Below are positions 1 through 6,992 of a DNA stretch of 20,283 nucleotides, one piece after another (position 1 is the first letter of the stretch; each line of letters starts with the position of its first letter). This DNA is from JALZAQ01 sp038253885 (lineage in GTDB: Bacteria > Gemmatimonadota > Gemmatimonadetes > Gemmatimonadales > Gemmatimonadaceae): contig JBBSGP010000043.1 in assembly GCA_038253885.1 (NCBI GenBank), positions 1 to 20,283 of the forward strand. The letters run 5' to 3'. The position numbers and the translations under genes were made by a program. The notes beneath the pieces are model-generated. The model worked only from the letters and a program-made list of their open reading frames with translations. It had not been told where the DNA came from and searched no databases.

Positions 1-1
1 C

Positions 2-148
2 CCTTCCGGGCCGGAGATCATGACGAGCGCCGAGCAGCAGCTGCGGGCGATGCCGGGCGTCGAGGACGTGGTGATGAACTTGGTATGGCAGCCGTTCTGG
101 TCACCGGAGCGGATCGAGCCGCGCATTCGCTCATACCTGGGGCTTTGA
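2..148 (+). CDS. DUF59/MIP18-type Fe-S cluster assembly protein, C-terminal end (5' partial)
   Basis: The reading frame is open from the left edge and ends at TGA 146-148, giving 48 residues. The tail reads PGVEDVVMNLVWQPFWSPER and then ends in YLGL. This matches the C-terminal signature of the DUF59 (MIP18/PaaD/SufT-like) family, in which a 'lPGV..v.v.lvw.PpWtp' segment precedes a terminal 'LGL'. Family members help deliver or mature Fe-S clusters and act in the cytoplasm. The N-terminal half, including any catalytic or cluster-related Cys/Asp residues, lies outside the window, so the exact subfamily cannot be assigned. The stop overlaps a possible TTG start of the next gene (TTGA at 145-148), which suggests translational coupling. 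Family assignment from this tail is fairly secure; the cellular role is inferred. Confidence 0.75.
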   Translation, partial: PSGPEIMTSAEQQLRAMPGVEDVVMNLVWQPFWSPERIEPRIRSYLGL

Positions 149-1023
149 AGCCGGTCAGGGACCCGAGTCCGTCAAGGTCAGGACGGCTGGAGTCTTCGGA
201 GGTCATCGTTCGGGCCGTGCTCATCGGCATGGCGGTGGTCATTGCCGGGACGATCCCGCGAAACCTCCTCTTCGCGGCGAATCTGCGATACTACGCGAGC
301 GTGCCTTGGGCGGTTCCGTTGACCGCTGTGTACCTGTGGTTCTTCTGGCGATACCTCCGGGGCGAGTGGCCCCCCGCATCGACGGCCGAGGAACGACGCA
401 CGAGCCTACGCGCCAACCACGTCTCGGGGCGCGTGTGGGCGTGGGCGCTTCTCGCCGGCGGGATCGGCATCGTCGCCCTCGTCCTGGCGCTCCGCGTGGC
501 GAATCGATTGGTCGTGCTGCCCCAGCAGCGGCTTCCCGATCTGTCGCACGTGCCGACAGTCACAATGTTGTCTCTGCTGCTGATGGCCGCTCCGGTCGCC
601 GGCATCGTTGAAGAAGCCGCGTTCCGCGGCTACATGCAGGGACCGATCGAGCGTCGCCATGGGTTGGTCGTCGCAATCCTGGTTACCGGGACCATGTTTG
701 CCGTCGCCCATCTGGACTTCACGTTGATCCTCTGGCCGTACTATGTGGCCGTGGCGGCGATCTACGGCACCGTGACGTACCTGACCAGGTCGATTCTGCC
801 CGCCGTGGTGTTGCACACGGGCGGGAACCTCTATTCGAACATCGATCTGTGGCGGCACGGTCAGGCCGAGTGGCAGGCCTCCTCGGGTTCCCCCGCCCTG
901 ATCTGGAATGCTGGCGCCGATGCGTCGTTCCGGAACTCCAGCATTGCGCTCGTCATCGTCACGGCGCTCACGGTGTGGGCCTTCTTCGGTCTCGCACGCG
1001 CTAGTCGGAACCGCGAATCGTGA
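145..1023 (+). CDS. CPBP-family intramembrane metalloprotease (CAAX/Abi type)
   Basis: This is a multi-pass membrane protein with the three motifs of the CPBP (CAAX prenyl protease 2-like/Abi) family. They are EEAAFR (Glu156-Glu157...Arg161 when counted from the TTG at 145), a His in VAHLDF (His189), and HTGGN (His224...Asn228). In the family these residues form the metal-binding, membrane-embedded active site; bacterial members cleave or process membrane substrates, mostly unknown. Hydrophobic segments begin at the N terminus (AVLIGMAVVIAG) and continue to the C-terminal VIVTALTVWAFFGLA helix. An ATG at 85 in the same frame would overlap the DUF59 gene by 64 bases. The TTG at 145 overlaps the upstream stop by 4 bases and has a G-run (139-142) just upstream, so I prefer it, with moderate certainty. 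Substrate unknown. Confidence 0.88.
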   Translation: MKPVRDPSPSRSGRLESSEVIVRAVLIGMAVVIAGTIPRNLLFAANLRYYASVPWAVPLTAVYLWFFWRYLRGEWPPASTAEERRTSLRANHVSGRVWAWALLAGGIGIVALVLALRVANRLVVLPQQRLPDLSHVPTVTMLSLLLMAAPVAGIVEEAAFRGYMQGPIERRHGLVVAILVTGTMFAVAHLDFTLILWPYYVAVAAIYGTVTYLTRSILPAVVLHTGGNLYSNIDLWRHGQAEWQASSGSPALIWNAGADASFRNSSIALVIVTALTVWAFFGLARASRNRES

Positions 1024-1030
1024 CTCCCGA

Positions 1031-2185
1031 TCAGGCGCTCGCCAGCGCCTCCAGGAATCCCGGCCCCATCTCGGCGATCTGCCAGCGGCGCAGCTCGGGA
1101 AGCTCGGCCAGATCCTCCAGCGTCTTCGGGTTCCGCCGAGCGATCGCCTCGAGGCGCTCGCGTGAGCACAGAAATCCCGGGTCCATCTTCAGCCGGCCGG
1201 CCGTCCGATCGCGCACCTCCTTGAGCCGAGCCACGCGAGGCTCGAAGTCGTCGTCGCGATCCCAGCGGGCCGATCGGGGAAAGCGCGGCAGCTGATCCTC
1301 GGGCAGCGCCAGCCCCCGCTCCACCGCGGCTCGGATATCGGCCGCGCGTCGCTCCGCCATTCCGCGAGGCATGCCGCGGACGGCCGCGACCTCGGCGTTG
1401 GTGCGCGGAGCCACGCGCGCGGCCTCGAGCAGAACTTCATTGCTGGCCACCCGGAAAGTGGCGCGATCCAGGTCGCGCGCCACCACGTCTCGCCAGCGCA
1501 CCAGCTCGCGGAGCAGCGCCAGCTCGCGGCGTGAGAGATCTCGCGCTCCCTTGATGCGAAGAAAGGCGTCCTCGTCCCGGTAGGGAGAATCGTCCCAGCG
1601 CGTACCCTCCAGCCGCGCGAACTCCTCCGCCGCCCACTCCCACCGGCCGGCACGCTCCAGCTCCGCCCGCAACCGATCGCTCAGATCGAGCAGATACATC
1701 GTGTCCAGCGCGGCGTACGCCAGCATGTCCTGGGTGAGCGGCCGCATCGACCAGTCGGCGCGCTGGTGCTTCTTGTCCAGCTTCACCTGAAAGTACTTGT
1801 CGAGGAGTGCGGCGAGGCCGAACGCCTTGAGGCCCATGAGCTGGGATGCCAATCGCGTGTCGAAGATGTTCCGCACATTCCATCCGTAATCCTGATGCAG
1901 GAGCCGGAGATCATAATCGGCATCGTGAAAGATTTTCTGCACCGATGCGTCTTCGAGCAGCGCGCCCAGTCGCGCCGGGACGCCGATGGGGAGCGGATCC
2001 ACCACCGCGGACACCTCGCGCGTGGACAGCTGCAGGAGGTAGATGCGATCGACGAAACGATGAAAGCTCGCCCCCTCGGTGTCGATCGCGAGCGCGCGCG
2101 TCCCCGCGATCGAGGCGAGAAAGTCATCGGTCGCTCCGACAGTATCGAGGTACAGCGGGGTGTGCGGCGTCGCGCGGACGGTCAC
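1031..2185 (-). CDS. rnd: Ribonuclease D
   Basis: DEDDy-type 3'-5' exoribonuclease that trims the 3' ends of tRNA precursors and other small RNAs in the cytoplasm. From the GTG start at 2185 the exonuclease motifs are all present: Exo I DTEG (Asp35, Glu37), Exo II within FHDADYDLRLL (Asp92), and Exo III YAALD (Tyr157, Asp161). Two HRDC-like helical regions follow, around residues 205-285 and 310-384, as in Escherichia coli RNase D. The length of 384 residues fits the 375 of that enzyme. I chose GTG 2185 because GGAG lies 8 bases upstream. An in-frame GTG at 2296 would add 37 residues with no family resemblance and no ribosome binding site. The gene is convergent with the CPBP gene (7 bases between stops) and divergent from the AI-2E gene. 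Confidence 0.95.
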   Translation of the reverse strand: MTVRATPHTPLYLDTVGATDDFLASIAGTRALAIDTEGASFHRFVDRIYLLQLSTREVSAVVDPLPIGVPARLGALLEDASVQKIFHDADYDLRLLHQDYGWNVRNIFDTRLASQLMGLKAFGLAALLDKYFQVKLDKKHQRADWSMRPLTQDMLAYAALDTMYLLDLSDRLRAELERAGRWEWAAEEFARLEGTRWDDSPYRDEDAFLRIKGARDLSRRELALLRELVRWRDVVARDLDRATFRVASNEVLLEAARVAPRTNAEVAAVRGMPRGMAERRAADIRAAVERGLALPEDQLPRFPRSARWDRDDDFEPRVARLKEVRDRTAGRLKMDPGFLCSRERLEAIARRNPKTLEDLAELPELRRWQIAEMGPGFLEALASA

Positions 2186-2360
2186 GCGTTGATCTCCGAG
2201 GTGAGTGACGCGAAAGGTCTCATCGAGCACGGGCGGCGAAAAGGCCCACGTCAGACGACAGCACGACTCGCGTCCTTCACCGAGCGCACGACTCACCGCG
2301 AGCGCCGGCGATAGCTAGCTTTGAGGCCTCCGCCGCTCCTGTGCTTCTCATCGAGCCCTC

Positions 2361-3626
2361 ATGACCCAGCCAGCCGCGTCCGACGCGTCGCCCGTTCTGT
2401 CACCACCCGAACCGGCGATCCTCCCCCCCCCGCCGAGACAGTCGGCATCAGGATGGGCCAGCCGCGACATCCTGCGCGCGGCGGCGCTCGTCGTCGGTCT
2501 CTACCTCGCTCTCCGGCTGCTCTGGTTTGCGCAGAAGATTTTTCTCGTCGCGTTTCTGGGCGTGCTCATGGGGCTCGCCCTCTCCGCCGGCGTGGACCGG
2601 CTGCAGCGTCTTCGCATCCCGCGTGGGATCGGAGCGGCAGCCATCGTCATCGCGTTCATCGGAAGCCTGGTGGGCATGGGCGCGTGGATGGGCCCGACGT
2701 TGAGAGAGCAGTCGGGAGAGCTCCGCGCCAAGCTTCCCCAAGCCATCGATCGTTTCGAGACATGGTGGTCGGCCAAGCAGAGCTCCATCGGGCTTCTCGT
2801 CGGGCGGGAGGCGCAGCCTGCCGGAGCCGGAAAGGCCCGGTCTGCTGGCGAGGGAGCCACCGCCGCTCGGCCGGCTCCCACACCGCCCTCACAGCCGGCA
2901 CCGGGAAGGGACAAGAGCGCGGGCGACTCCGCCACCGCCCCGGCCAAGTCCGGAATCGGGGATCAGCTCAGCAGCGTCACGCGCTACCTCTTTCCATTCC
3001 TGACCTCGACCGTGGAGGCGGTGGCCGGACTGCTGCTCATCATCTTCCTCGCGATCTACACCGCTGCCGACCCGGAGCTGTACCGCCGCGGCATCCTGCA
3101 TCTCTTTCCCCACCCGGCCCGGCCGCGCGCCGGTGACGTCCTCTCCGCGACGGCAGCGGTGCTGCGCAAGTGGCTGGTCACGCAGCTCATCGCCATGGTG
3201 ACCATCGGGGTTGTCACGACGATCGTATTCCTCCTGCTGGGCGTGAAAGCGGCGCTGGTGCTGGGCGTTCTGACGGGACTCTTCGAGTTCGTCCCGACGA
3301 TCGGTCCGATCATCGCGTCCGTGCCCGCGATCGCGATGGGCTTCCTGGATTCCCCCGAGAAGGCTCTCACCGTGCTCATCGTCTACGTCGGGCTGCACTT
3401 CCTCGAGGGACACATCATGATTCCGCTGCTCATGAAGGGCGGGATGGATCTGCCGCCCGCGCTCACGATCATCTCGCAGGCCCTGATGGCGCTGCTCTTC
3501 GGATTCCTGGGCCTCATGATCGCCGTTCCCCTCCTGGCTGCGATCGTCGTGCCCGTGAAGATGCTCTACGTGCACGACGCCATCGGCGACGAGATGCCGC
3601 TGCGCAAAGACGGCGGAGCGGGATAG
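2361..3626 (+). CDS. AI-2E family transporter (YdiK/TqsA-like permease)
   Basis: Predicted polytopic inner-membrane protein of 421 residues. It has a Pro-rich cytoplasmic N terminus (about residues 1-30), a first block of hydrophobic helices (about 36-115), a long soluble loop, then a second block of helices to about 405. The family hallmark FEFVPTIGPIIASVPAI is present, followed by the LEGHIMIPLLMKG and LPPALTIIS segments typical of this superfamily. Members include an autoinducer-2 exporter, Na+/H+ antiporters and many uncharacterised permeases, so the substrate cannot be read from sequence. The soluble loop contains an unusual Ala/Pro/Gly/Ser-rich stretch (about residues 151-195) that is probably disordered. 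The gene is divergent from rnd; the ATG at 2361 has only a weak GAG-type ribosome binding site. Confidence 0.9.
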   Translation: MTQPAASDASPVLSPPEPAILPPPPRQSASGWASRDILRAAALVVGLYLALRLLWFAQKIFLVAFLGVLMGLALSAGVDRLQRLRIPRGIGAAAIVIAFIGSLVGMGAWMGPTLREQSGELRAKLPQAIDRFETWWSAKQSSIGLLVGREAQPAGAGKARSAGEGATAARPAPTPPSQPAPGRDKSAGDSATAPAKSGIGDQLSSVTRYLFPFLTSTVEAVAGLLLIIFLAIYTAADPELYRRGILHLFPHPARPRAGDVLSATAAVLRKWLVTQLIAMVTIGVVTTIVFLLLGVKAALVLGVLTGLFEFVPTIGPIIASVPAIAMGFLDSPEKALTVLIVYVGLHFLEGHIMIPLLMKGGMDLPPALTIISQALMALLFGFLGLMIAVPLLAAIVVPVKMLYVHDAIGDEMPLRKDGGAG

Positions 3627-3711
3627 CTGCCGGCCGGGCTGTATTCCTCCCCATCCCCACCTCGCTCTCGATATACTTGAGGTCGGGTTCGATCACTTCT
3701 CTGGAGCTCCC

Positions 3712-4551
3712 ATGACGTCCACCGTCACCGACAGCGTCTCGATCGTCGAGCTGGAGCGCATCGCTCGCCGGCTGCGGCGCGACATCGTCCAGATGATCTA
3801 CACCGCGAACAGCGGCCACCCTGGCGGGTCGCTCTCGGCGGTCGAGATCCTCACGGGGCTCTATTTCGGGGGCGTTCTTCGCCACGACCCGCAGAACCCT
3901 GATTGGCCGGAGCGCGATCGCTTCATCCTCTCCAAAGGACACGCGGCGCCGGTTCTGTACGCCGCTCTGGCCGAGCGCGGCTACTTTCCGATCGAGGAGC
4001 TCTCGACGCTGCGCCAGGTGAATTCTCGCCTGCAGGGTCACCCGGTGCTGGGCACGGCGCCGGGCATCGAGGCGTCCACCGGCTCGCTCGGACAGGGACT
4101 CTCCGCCGGTATCGGGATGGCCATCGCAGCGCGGATGAACGAGATGGACTACCACACCTACGTTCTGATGGGCGATGGGGAGTGTCAGGAGGGCCAGATC
4201 TGGGAGGCCGCGATGGCAGCCCCCAACTACGACCTGGATCGACTCACCGCGATCGTGGACTCGAATCGCTTCCAGCTCGACGGGGCGGTCGAGGATATCC
4301 AGTCGCTGGCGCCGCTCGCCGACAAGTGGACCTCGTTCGGCTGGAACGTGATCGAGGTGAAGGGCCACGACATGACAGAGGTCCTCGGCGCCCTGCAGAC
4401 GGCCCGCGACCACCGAGGCGCCCCCACCTGCATCATCGCCCACACCGTGAAGGGCAAGGGTGTGACCTTCATGGAGAATAACAACGAGTTTCATGGCAAG
4501 GCGCCATCGAAGGAACAGTTCGAGATGGCGATGACGCAGTTGAAGGATTGA
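3712..4551 (+). CDS. Transketolase, N-terminal (thiamine diphosphate-binding) subunit
   Basis: This 279-residue protein corresponds to the first third of transketolase. It binds the diphosphate of thiamine diphosphate and, with the next gene product, transfers two-carbon ketol units in the non-oxidative pentose phosphate pathway. Visible signatures are SGHPGGSLS near the N terminus, SKGHAAPVLYA, STGSLGQGLS, and the ThDP motif GDGECQEG (Gly154-Asp155-Gly156) ending at DSN (Asn185), the usual GDG...N spacing. The ATG at 3712 has GGAG five bases upstream. The C-terminal subunit begins 40 bases after the stop, so the two are clearly one operon. Split transketolases of this type are common in Archaea and many bacteria. 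Some split pairs serve other ketol transfers, so the precise substrate is inferred. Confidence 0.95.
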   Translation: MTSTVTDSVSIVELERIARRLRRDIVQMIYTANSGHPGGSLSAVEILTGLYFGGVLRHDPQNPDWPERDRFILSKGHAAPVLYAALAERGYFPIEELSTLRQVNSRLQGHPVLGTAPGIEASTGSLGQGLSAGIGMAIAARMNEMDYHTYVLMGDGECQEGQIWEAAMAAPNYDLDRLTAIVDSNRFQLDGAVEDIQSLAPLADKWTSFGWNVIEVKGHDMTEVLGALQTARDHRGAPTCIIAHTVKGKGVTFMENNNEFHGKAPSKEQFEMAMTQLKD

Positions 4552-4591
4552 AGGACGAGCGGCGTCGGCGTTTCACACTCTCTCTGACCAC

Positions 4592-5545
4592 ATGCCCACG
4601 ACACAACTCAAGCTCGGGCGCGCCACGCGTGAAGCGTTCGGCGATGCGCTTCTCGAGGCCGGCAAAGCGAACAAGGACATCGTGTCGATCGACGCCGATC
4701 TGGCGAAGTCGACCTTCGCGGCCGTCTTCGGCAAGCAATTCCCCGAGCGTTTCTTCAATATCGGCATCCAGGAAGCCAACATGGTGTCGGTCGGGAGCGG
4801 GCTCGCAGCAAGCGGAAAGATTCCGTGGGTCTCGAGTTTCTCCGCGTTCGTGCTCGGCAAGGGCTACGACCAGCTGAAGATGGGGGCCGCCTATCCCGGG
4901 CTGAACGTGAAAGTGGCGGGATCGCACGCCGGGATATCGGTCGGGGAGGACGGCGTTTCCCAGCAGTGCATCGAGGACATTGCTCTCGCGTGTTCGCTGC
5001 CCGGCTTCGTCGTCTGCATTCCGGCGGATGAGCCCTCGATGCGTGCCGCGGTTCTGGCGGCCGTCGAGCACAAAGGACCCGTGTACCTGCGGCTGGGACG
5101 ACCGAAGACGTATCTCGTACACCCGCCGGACGTGGCCTTCGAGTTCGGCCGCGCGATCCAGCTTCGCGATGGTGCCGACGTCACAATCGTCGGAATCGGC
5201 GGTCTGGTCGCCGAGGCCTTGATCGCGGCCGACACTCTCTCCGAGCGTGGAACCCAGGCCCGCGTGCTCGACATGCACACGGTGAAGCCGCTGGACGAGG
5301 ACGCGCTCGAGCGAGCCGCGCGGGACACCGGCGCGATCGTGGTCGCGGAAGAGCATCTGCGCTACGGTGGGCTCGGAAGCGCCGTCGCCCAGTCGCTCGC
5401 CGGCCGTACTCCCGCGCCGTGCGAGTTCGTGAACCTCGGTGACAGCTACGCCGAGTCTGGGAAGCCCGAGGACCTCAAGGAGAAGTACGGCATGAACGCC
5501 GCACAGATCGTCGGCGCCGTGGAGCGGGTGCTCGCACGAAAGTGA
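4592..5545 (+). CDS. Transketolase, C-terminal (pyrimidine-binding) subunit
   Basis: This 317-residue partner of the preceding gene holds the Pyr domain (about residues 1-170) and the transketolase C-terminal domain (about 190-310). The catalytic Glu that activates the aminopyrimidine of thiamine diphosphate is seen in NIGIQEANMVS (Glu61). Other family features are SFSAFVLGKGYDQLKM, SHAGISVGEDG, and the C-terminal VVAEEHLRYGGLGS. It would pair with the N-terminal subunit to form the active site at the heterodimer interface in the cytoplasm. No strong Shine-Dalgarno sequence precedes the ATG at 4592, so translation may depend on coupling to the upstream gene. The last codons overlap the start of a small membrane-protein gene by four bases (GTGA). 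Confidence 0.95.
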   Translation: MPTTQLKLGRATREAFGDALLEAGKANKDIVSIDADLAKSTFAAVFGKQFPERFFNIGIQEANMVSVGSGLAASGKIPWVSSFSAFVLGKGYDQLKMGAAYPGLNVKVAGSHAGISVGEDGVSQQCIEDIALACSLPGFVVCIPADEPSMRAAVLAAVEHKGPVYLRLGRPKTYLVHPPDVAFEFGRAIQLRDGADVTIVGIGGLVAEALIAADTLSERGTQARVLDMHTVKPLDEDALERAARDTGAIVVAEEHLRYGGLGSAVAQSLAGRTPAPCEFVNLGDSYAESGKPEDLKEKYGMNAAQIVGAVERVLARK

Positions 5546-5778
5546 CGCAGGTTCCGCCCGGCCGATCGCTGCTCGCCGGCGGATGGAGCTGGCCGTTGAT
5601 CGCGGTCTCGGCTGCGATCCTCTCGCTCGTGGCCGCGCTCTTCTCCATCTGGCTGGGCCGGCACCATTCGGTGAAGGCGAAGATCCTCTGGACGGTGATC
5701 TCTCTCCTGCTGCCCCTGGTCGGCCCGCTCGCGTGGTTCCTGCTCGGCCGGGTACGCCGGAGCGAAGGCCGGGAGTGA
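5542..5778 (+). CDS. Small PLDc_N-type membrane protein
   Basis: This 78-residue protein has two predicted membrane helices: WPLIAVSAAILSLVAALFSIWL, and LWTVISLLLPLVGPLAWFLLG. The pattern of helix, Arg/His-Ser/Lys-rich loop, then 'ilW..i.LLlPl.Gpl.wfllGr' fits the PLDc_N domain. That domain occurs as the N-terminal membrane anchor of cardiolipin-synthase-like proteins and as stand-alone small proteins. No phospholipase HKD motif is present, so it has no lipid-synthesis activity of its own; its role is unknown. The GTG start overlaps the stop of the transketolase C-terminal subunit (GTGA at 5542-5545), implying coupled translation. A functional link to transketolase is not evident. The call rests on domain pattern recognition only. 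Confidence 0.75.
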   Translation: MTQVPPGRSLLAGGWSWPLIAVSAAILSLVAALFSIWLGRHHSVKAKILWTVISLLLPLVGPLAWFLLGRVRRSEGRE

Positions 5779-5816
5779 CCCCGAACAGGGACCGGAACGG
5801 GGCGGAGGCCGGAACG

Positions 5817-5838
5817 TATATTGCCCTTTACGGCCGTA
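5817..5838 (+). promoter_or_regulatory. Possible -10 box and 10-bp palindrome upstream of the lipoprotein gene
   Basis: In the 79-base gap before the lipoprotein gene there is TATATT at 5817-5822, followed six bases later by the perfect palindrome TACGGCCGTA at 5829-5838. The arrangement could be a promoter -10 element with an operator at the transcription start. No clear -35 box is visible, and a 10-base palindrome can occur by chance. Low confidence. Confidence 0.25.
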
Positions 5839-5857
5839 GATCTCCCGGAGGAGTACA

Positions 5858-6283
5858 ATGCGCAGTGCTGTCCGATCCCGCTGGATCGTCGCCATCGCCA
5901 TGCTCGCGCTGGTCGCCGCCTGCGAGGCGACACCGACGCGGACCACCATCGGCGTCGGCGGGGGCGGCGGAAATCAGAACACCGCGGCGTCGCTCGTGAT
6001 CGTGAGCGGGAACAATCAAACCGGCCGCGTCGGCGCCGCCCTGACCGATTCGATGGTGGTGCGGGTGCTCAATCTCGCCAACCAACCCGTCGCCGGCGCG
6101 ACCGTCACTTTCACGGTGCTCTCCGGCGGGGGAAACGTGAGCCCGGTGTCGGTGTCGACGGACTCGAACGGCCTCGCCCGGGCACGATTCGCACTCGGGA
6201 ATACCCCGGGCACCAACACCGTCCAGGTGAGCGTCAGCGGCACGAGCATCCCTTCCGTCATCTTCTCGGCCACGGGTCAGTAA
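5858..6283 (+). CDS. Lipoprotein with one Ig-like (Big_1-type) domain
   Basis: This 141-residue exported protein has a lipoprotein signal peptide: Arg at residues 2, 6 and 8, a hydrophobic core IVAIAMLALVA, and the lipobox LVAAC with acylated Cys at about residue 22. A short Thr/Gly linker with a run of five glycines follows. Then comes a single bacterial Ig-like domain (about residues 45-141), with the typical 'V.vlN..nqPVaGatVtFtvlsGgG.vs....sTDsnGlA.a.f.LG..pGtntV.vsv.G' strand pattern of Big_1 domains. Its start is well supported by GGAGGAG shortly before the ATG. It is probably anchored to the outer membrane or inner-membrane outer leaflet. Partner and function are unknown. Such small Ig-like lipoproteins are frequent in Gemmatimonadota, which fits the guessed host. 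Confidence 0.85.
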   Translation: MRSAVRSRWIVAIAMLALVAACEATPTRTTIGVGGGGGNQNTAASLVIVSGNNQTGRVGAALTDSMVVRVLNLANQPVAGATVTFTVLSGGGNVSPVSVSTDSNGLARARFALGNTPGTNTVQVSVSGTSIPSVIFSATGQ

Positions 6284-6294
6284 CACCGCGGTGT
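6283..6294. promoter_or_regulatory. 12-bp perfect palindrome at the lipoprotein stop / TrpF-like start
   Basis: ACACCGCGGTGT spans the last base of the lipoprotein stop codon and the GTG start of the TrpF-like gene. In RNA it could fold as a four-base-pair hairpin (ACAC/GTGT) around CGCG that covers the start codon. As DNA it could be a small operator. No function is proven. Confidence 0.3.
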
Positions 6295-6992
6295 CACGCC
6301 CAGCGCTGCAGCTCGGCGTCAAGATCTGCTGCATCGCGAGCCGGGCGGAGGCGGCCCTGGCAGTCCGTCATGGCGCGTCCACCGTGGGTCTCGTGTCGGC
6401 AATGCCGAGCGGACCAGGACCGATCGAGGAGTCGCTGATCGCCGCCATCGTGCCGACGGTGCCGACGTCGGTGAGAACCGTGCTGCTCACCTGCCGGCAG
6501 GATGCCGCCGGCATCGCCGCCCAACAGCGCCGTACCGGAGTGAGCACGATTCAGCTCGTCGACGAGGTCGAGCCGTCGGAGCTCGGGCTACTACGACGCG
6601 AGCTTCCCGGCGTGGCGTTGATGCAAGTCGTGCATGTGCAGGACCCGCGATCGGTGGACGAGGCGGCCGCCGTCTCCCCCTTCGTGGACTTCATCCTGCT
6701 CGATTCGGGGCGACCGCAGCTCGAGATCAAGGAGCTCGGAGGAACCGGCCGCACGCACCACTGGGCGCTCAGCCGTCGCATCGTCGATCGGGTGGAGCGG
6801 CCTGTCTTCCTCGCGGGCGGGTTGCGATCGGAGAACGTCGCCGAGGCGATCCGCGCCGTTCGGCCTCACGGTGTGGACGTGTGCAGCGGGGTGCGCACTG
6901 ACGGCCAGCTGGATGAACGGAAGGTCGCCGCCTTCATGGCGGCGGTTGCATCGGTCAGCGCGTCGGGCGTTGCGGAGGGTTCGGGCCCTTGA
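6291..6992 (+). CDS. TrpF-like (phosphoribosylanthranilate isomerase family) TIM-barrel protein
   Basis: This 233-residue protein shows the order of motifs of phosphoribosylanthranilate isomerase. They are KICCI (Cys13, aligned with the catalytic Cys of KICGI), GLVSAMPSGPG, STIQLVDEV, FILLDSGRP (Asp138, aligned with the catalytic Asp), ELGGTGRTHHW, FLAGGLRSENVAEAI and GVDVCSGV. The real enzyme isomerises phosphoribosylanthranilate in tryptophan synthesis. Several normally conserved positions differ: KICG is KICC, QLHG is QLVD (no His), and SGVE is SGVR. No other trp gene is nearby. It may therefore be a paralog with another substrate. The GTG start lies 7 bases after the lipoprotein stop and lacks a clear ribosome binding site. 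The 3' end overlaps the ferredoxin gene by 38 bases, tail to tail. Family secure, activity uncertain. Confidence 0.78.
   Translation: MSRPALQLGVKICCIASRAEAALAVRHGASTVGLVSAMPSGPGPIEESLIAAIVPTVPTSVRTVLLTCRQDAAGIAAQQRRTGVSTIQLVDEVEPSELGLLRRELPGVALMQVVHVQDPRSVDEAAAVSPFVDFILLDSGRPQLEIKELGGTGRTHHWALSRRIVDRVERPVFLAGGLRSENVAEAIRAVRPHGVDVCSGVRTDGQLDERKVAAFMAAVASVSASGVAEGSGP

Noticed and set aside
2186..2296. 37-residue N-terminal extension of RNase D from a GTG at 2296
   Set aside because: No ribosome binding site, no resemblance to the family, and a better-placed GTG with GGAG exists at 2185.
3670..3675. TATACT as -10 box of the transketolase operon
   Set aside because: The hexamer is good but no -35 element is found 16-18 bases upstream, so I could not support a promoter.
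3514..4494. Long minus-strand open frame antisense to the transporter end and transketolase N-terminal subunit
   Set aside because: It lies opposite genes with unmistakable family motifs, and its translation is Arg/His/Asp/Leu-rich without any domain. Such open frames are expected in G+C-rich DNA.
5779..5802. CCCCG...CGGGG inverted repeat as terminator of the transketolase operon
   Set aside because: The loop is 14 bases, the stem five pairs, and no T-run follows.
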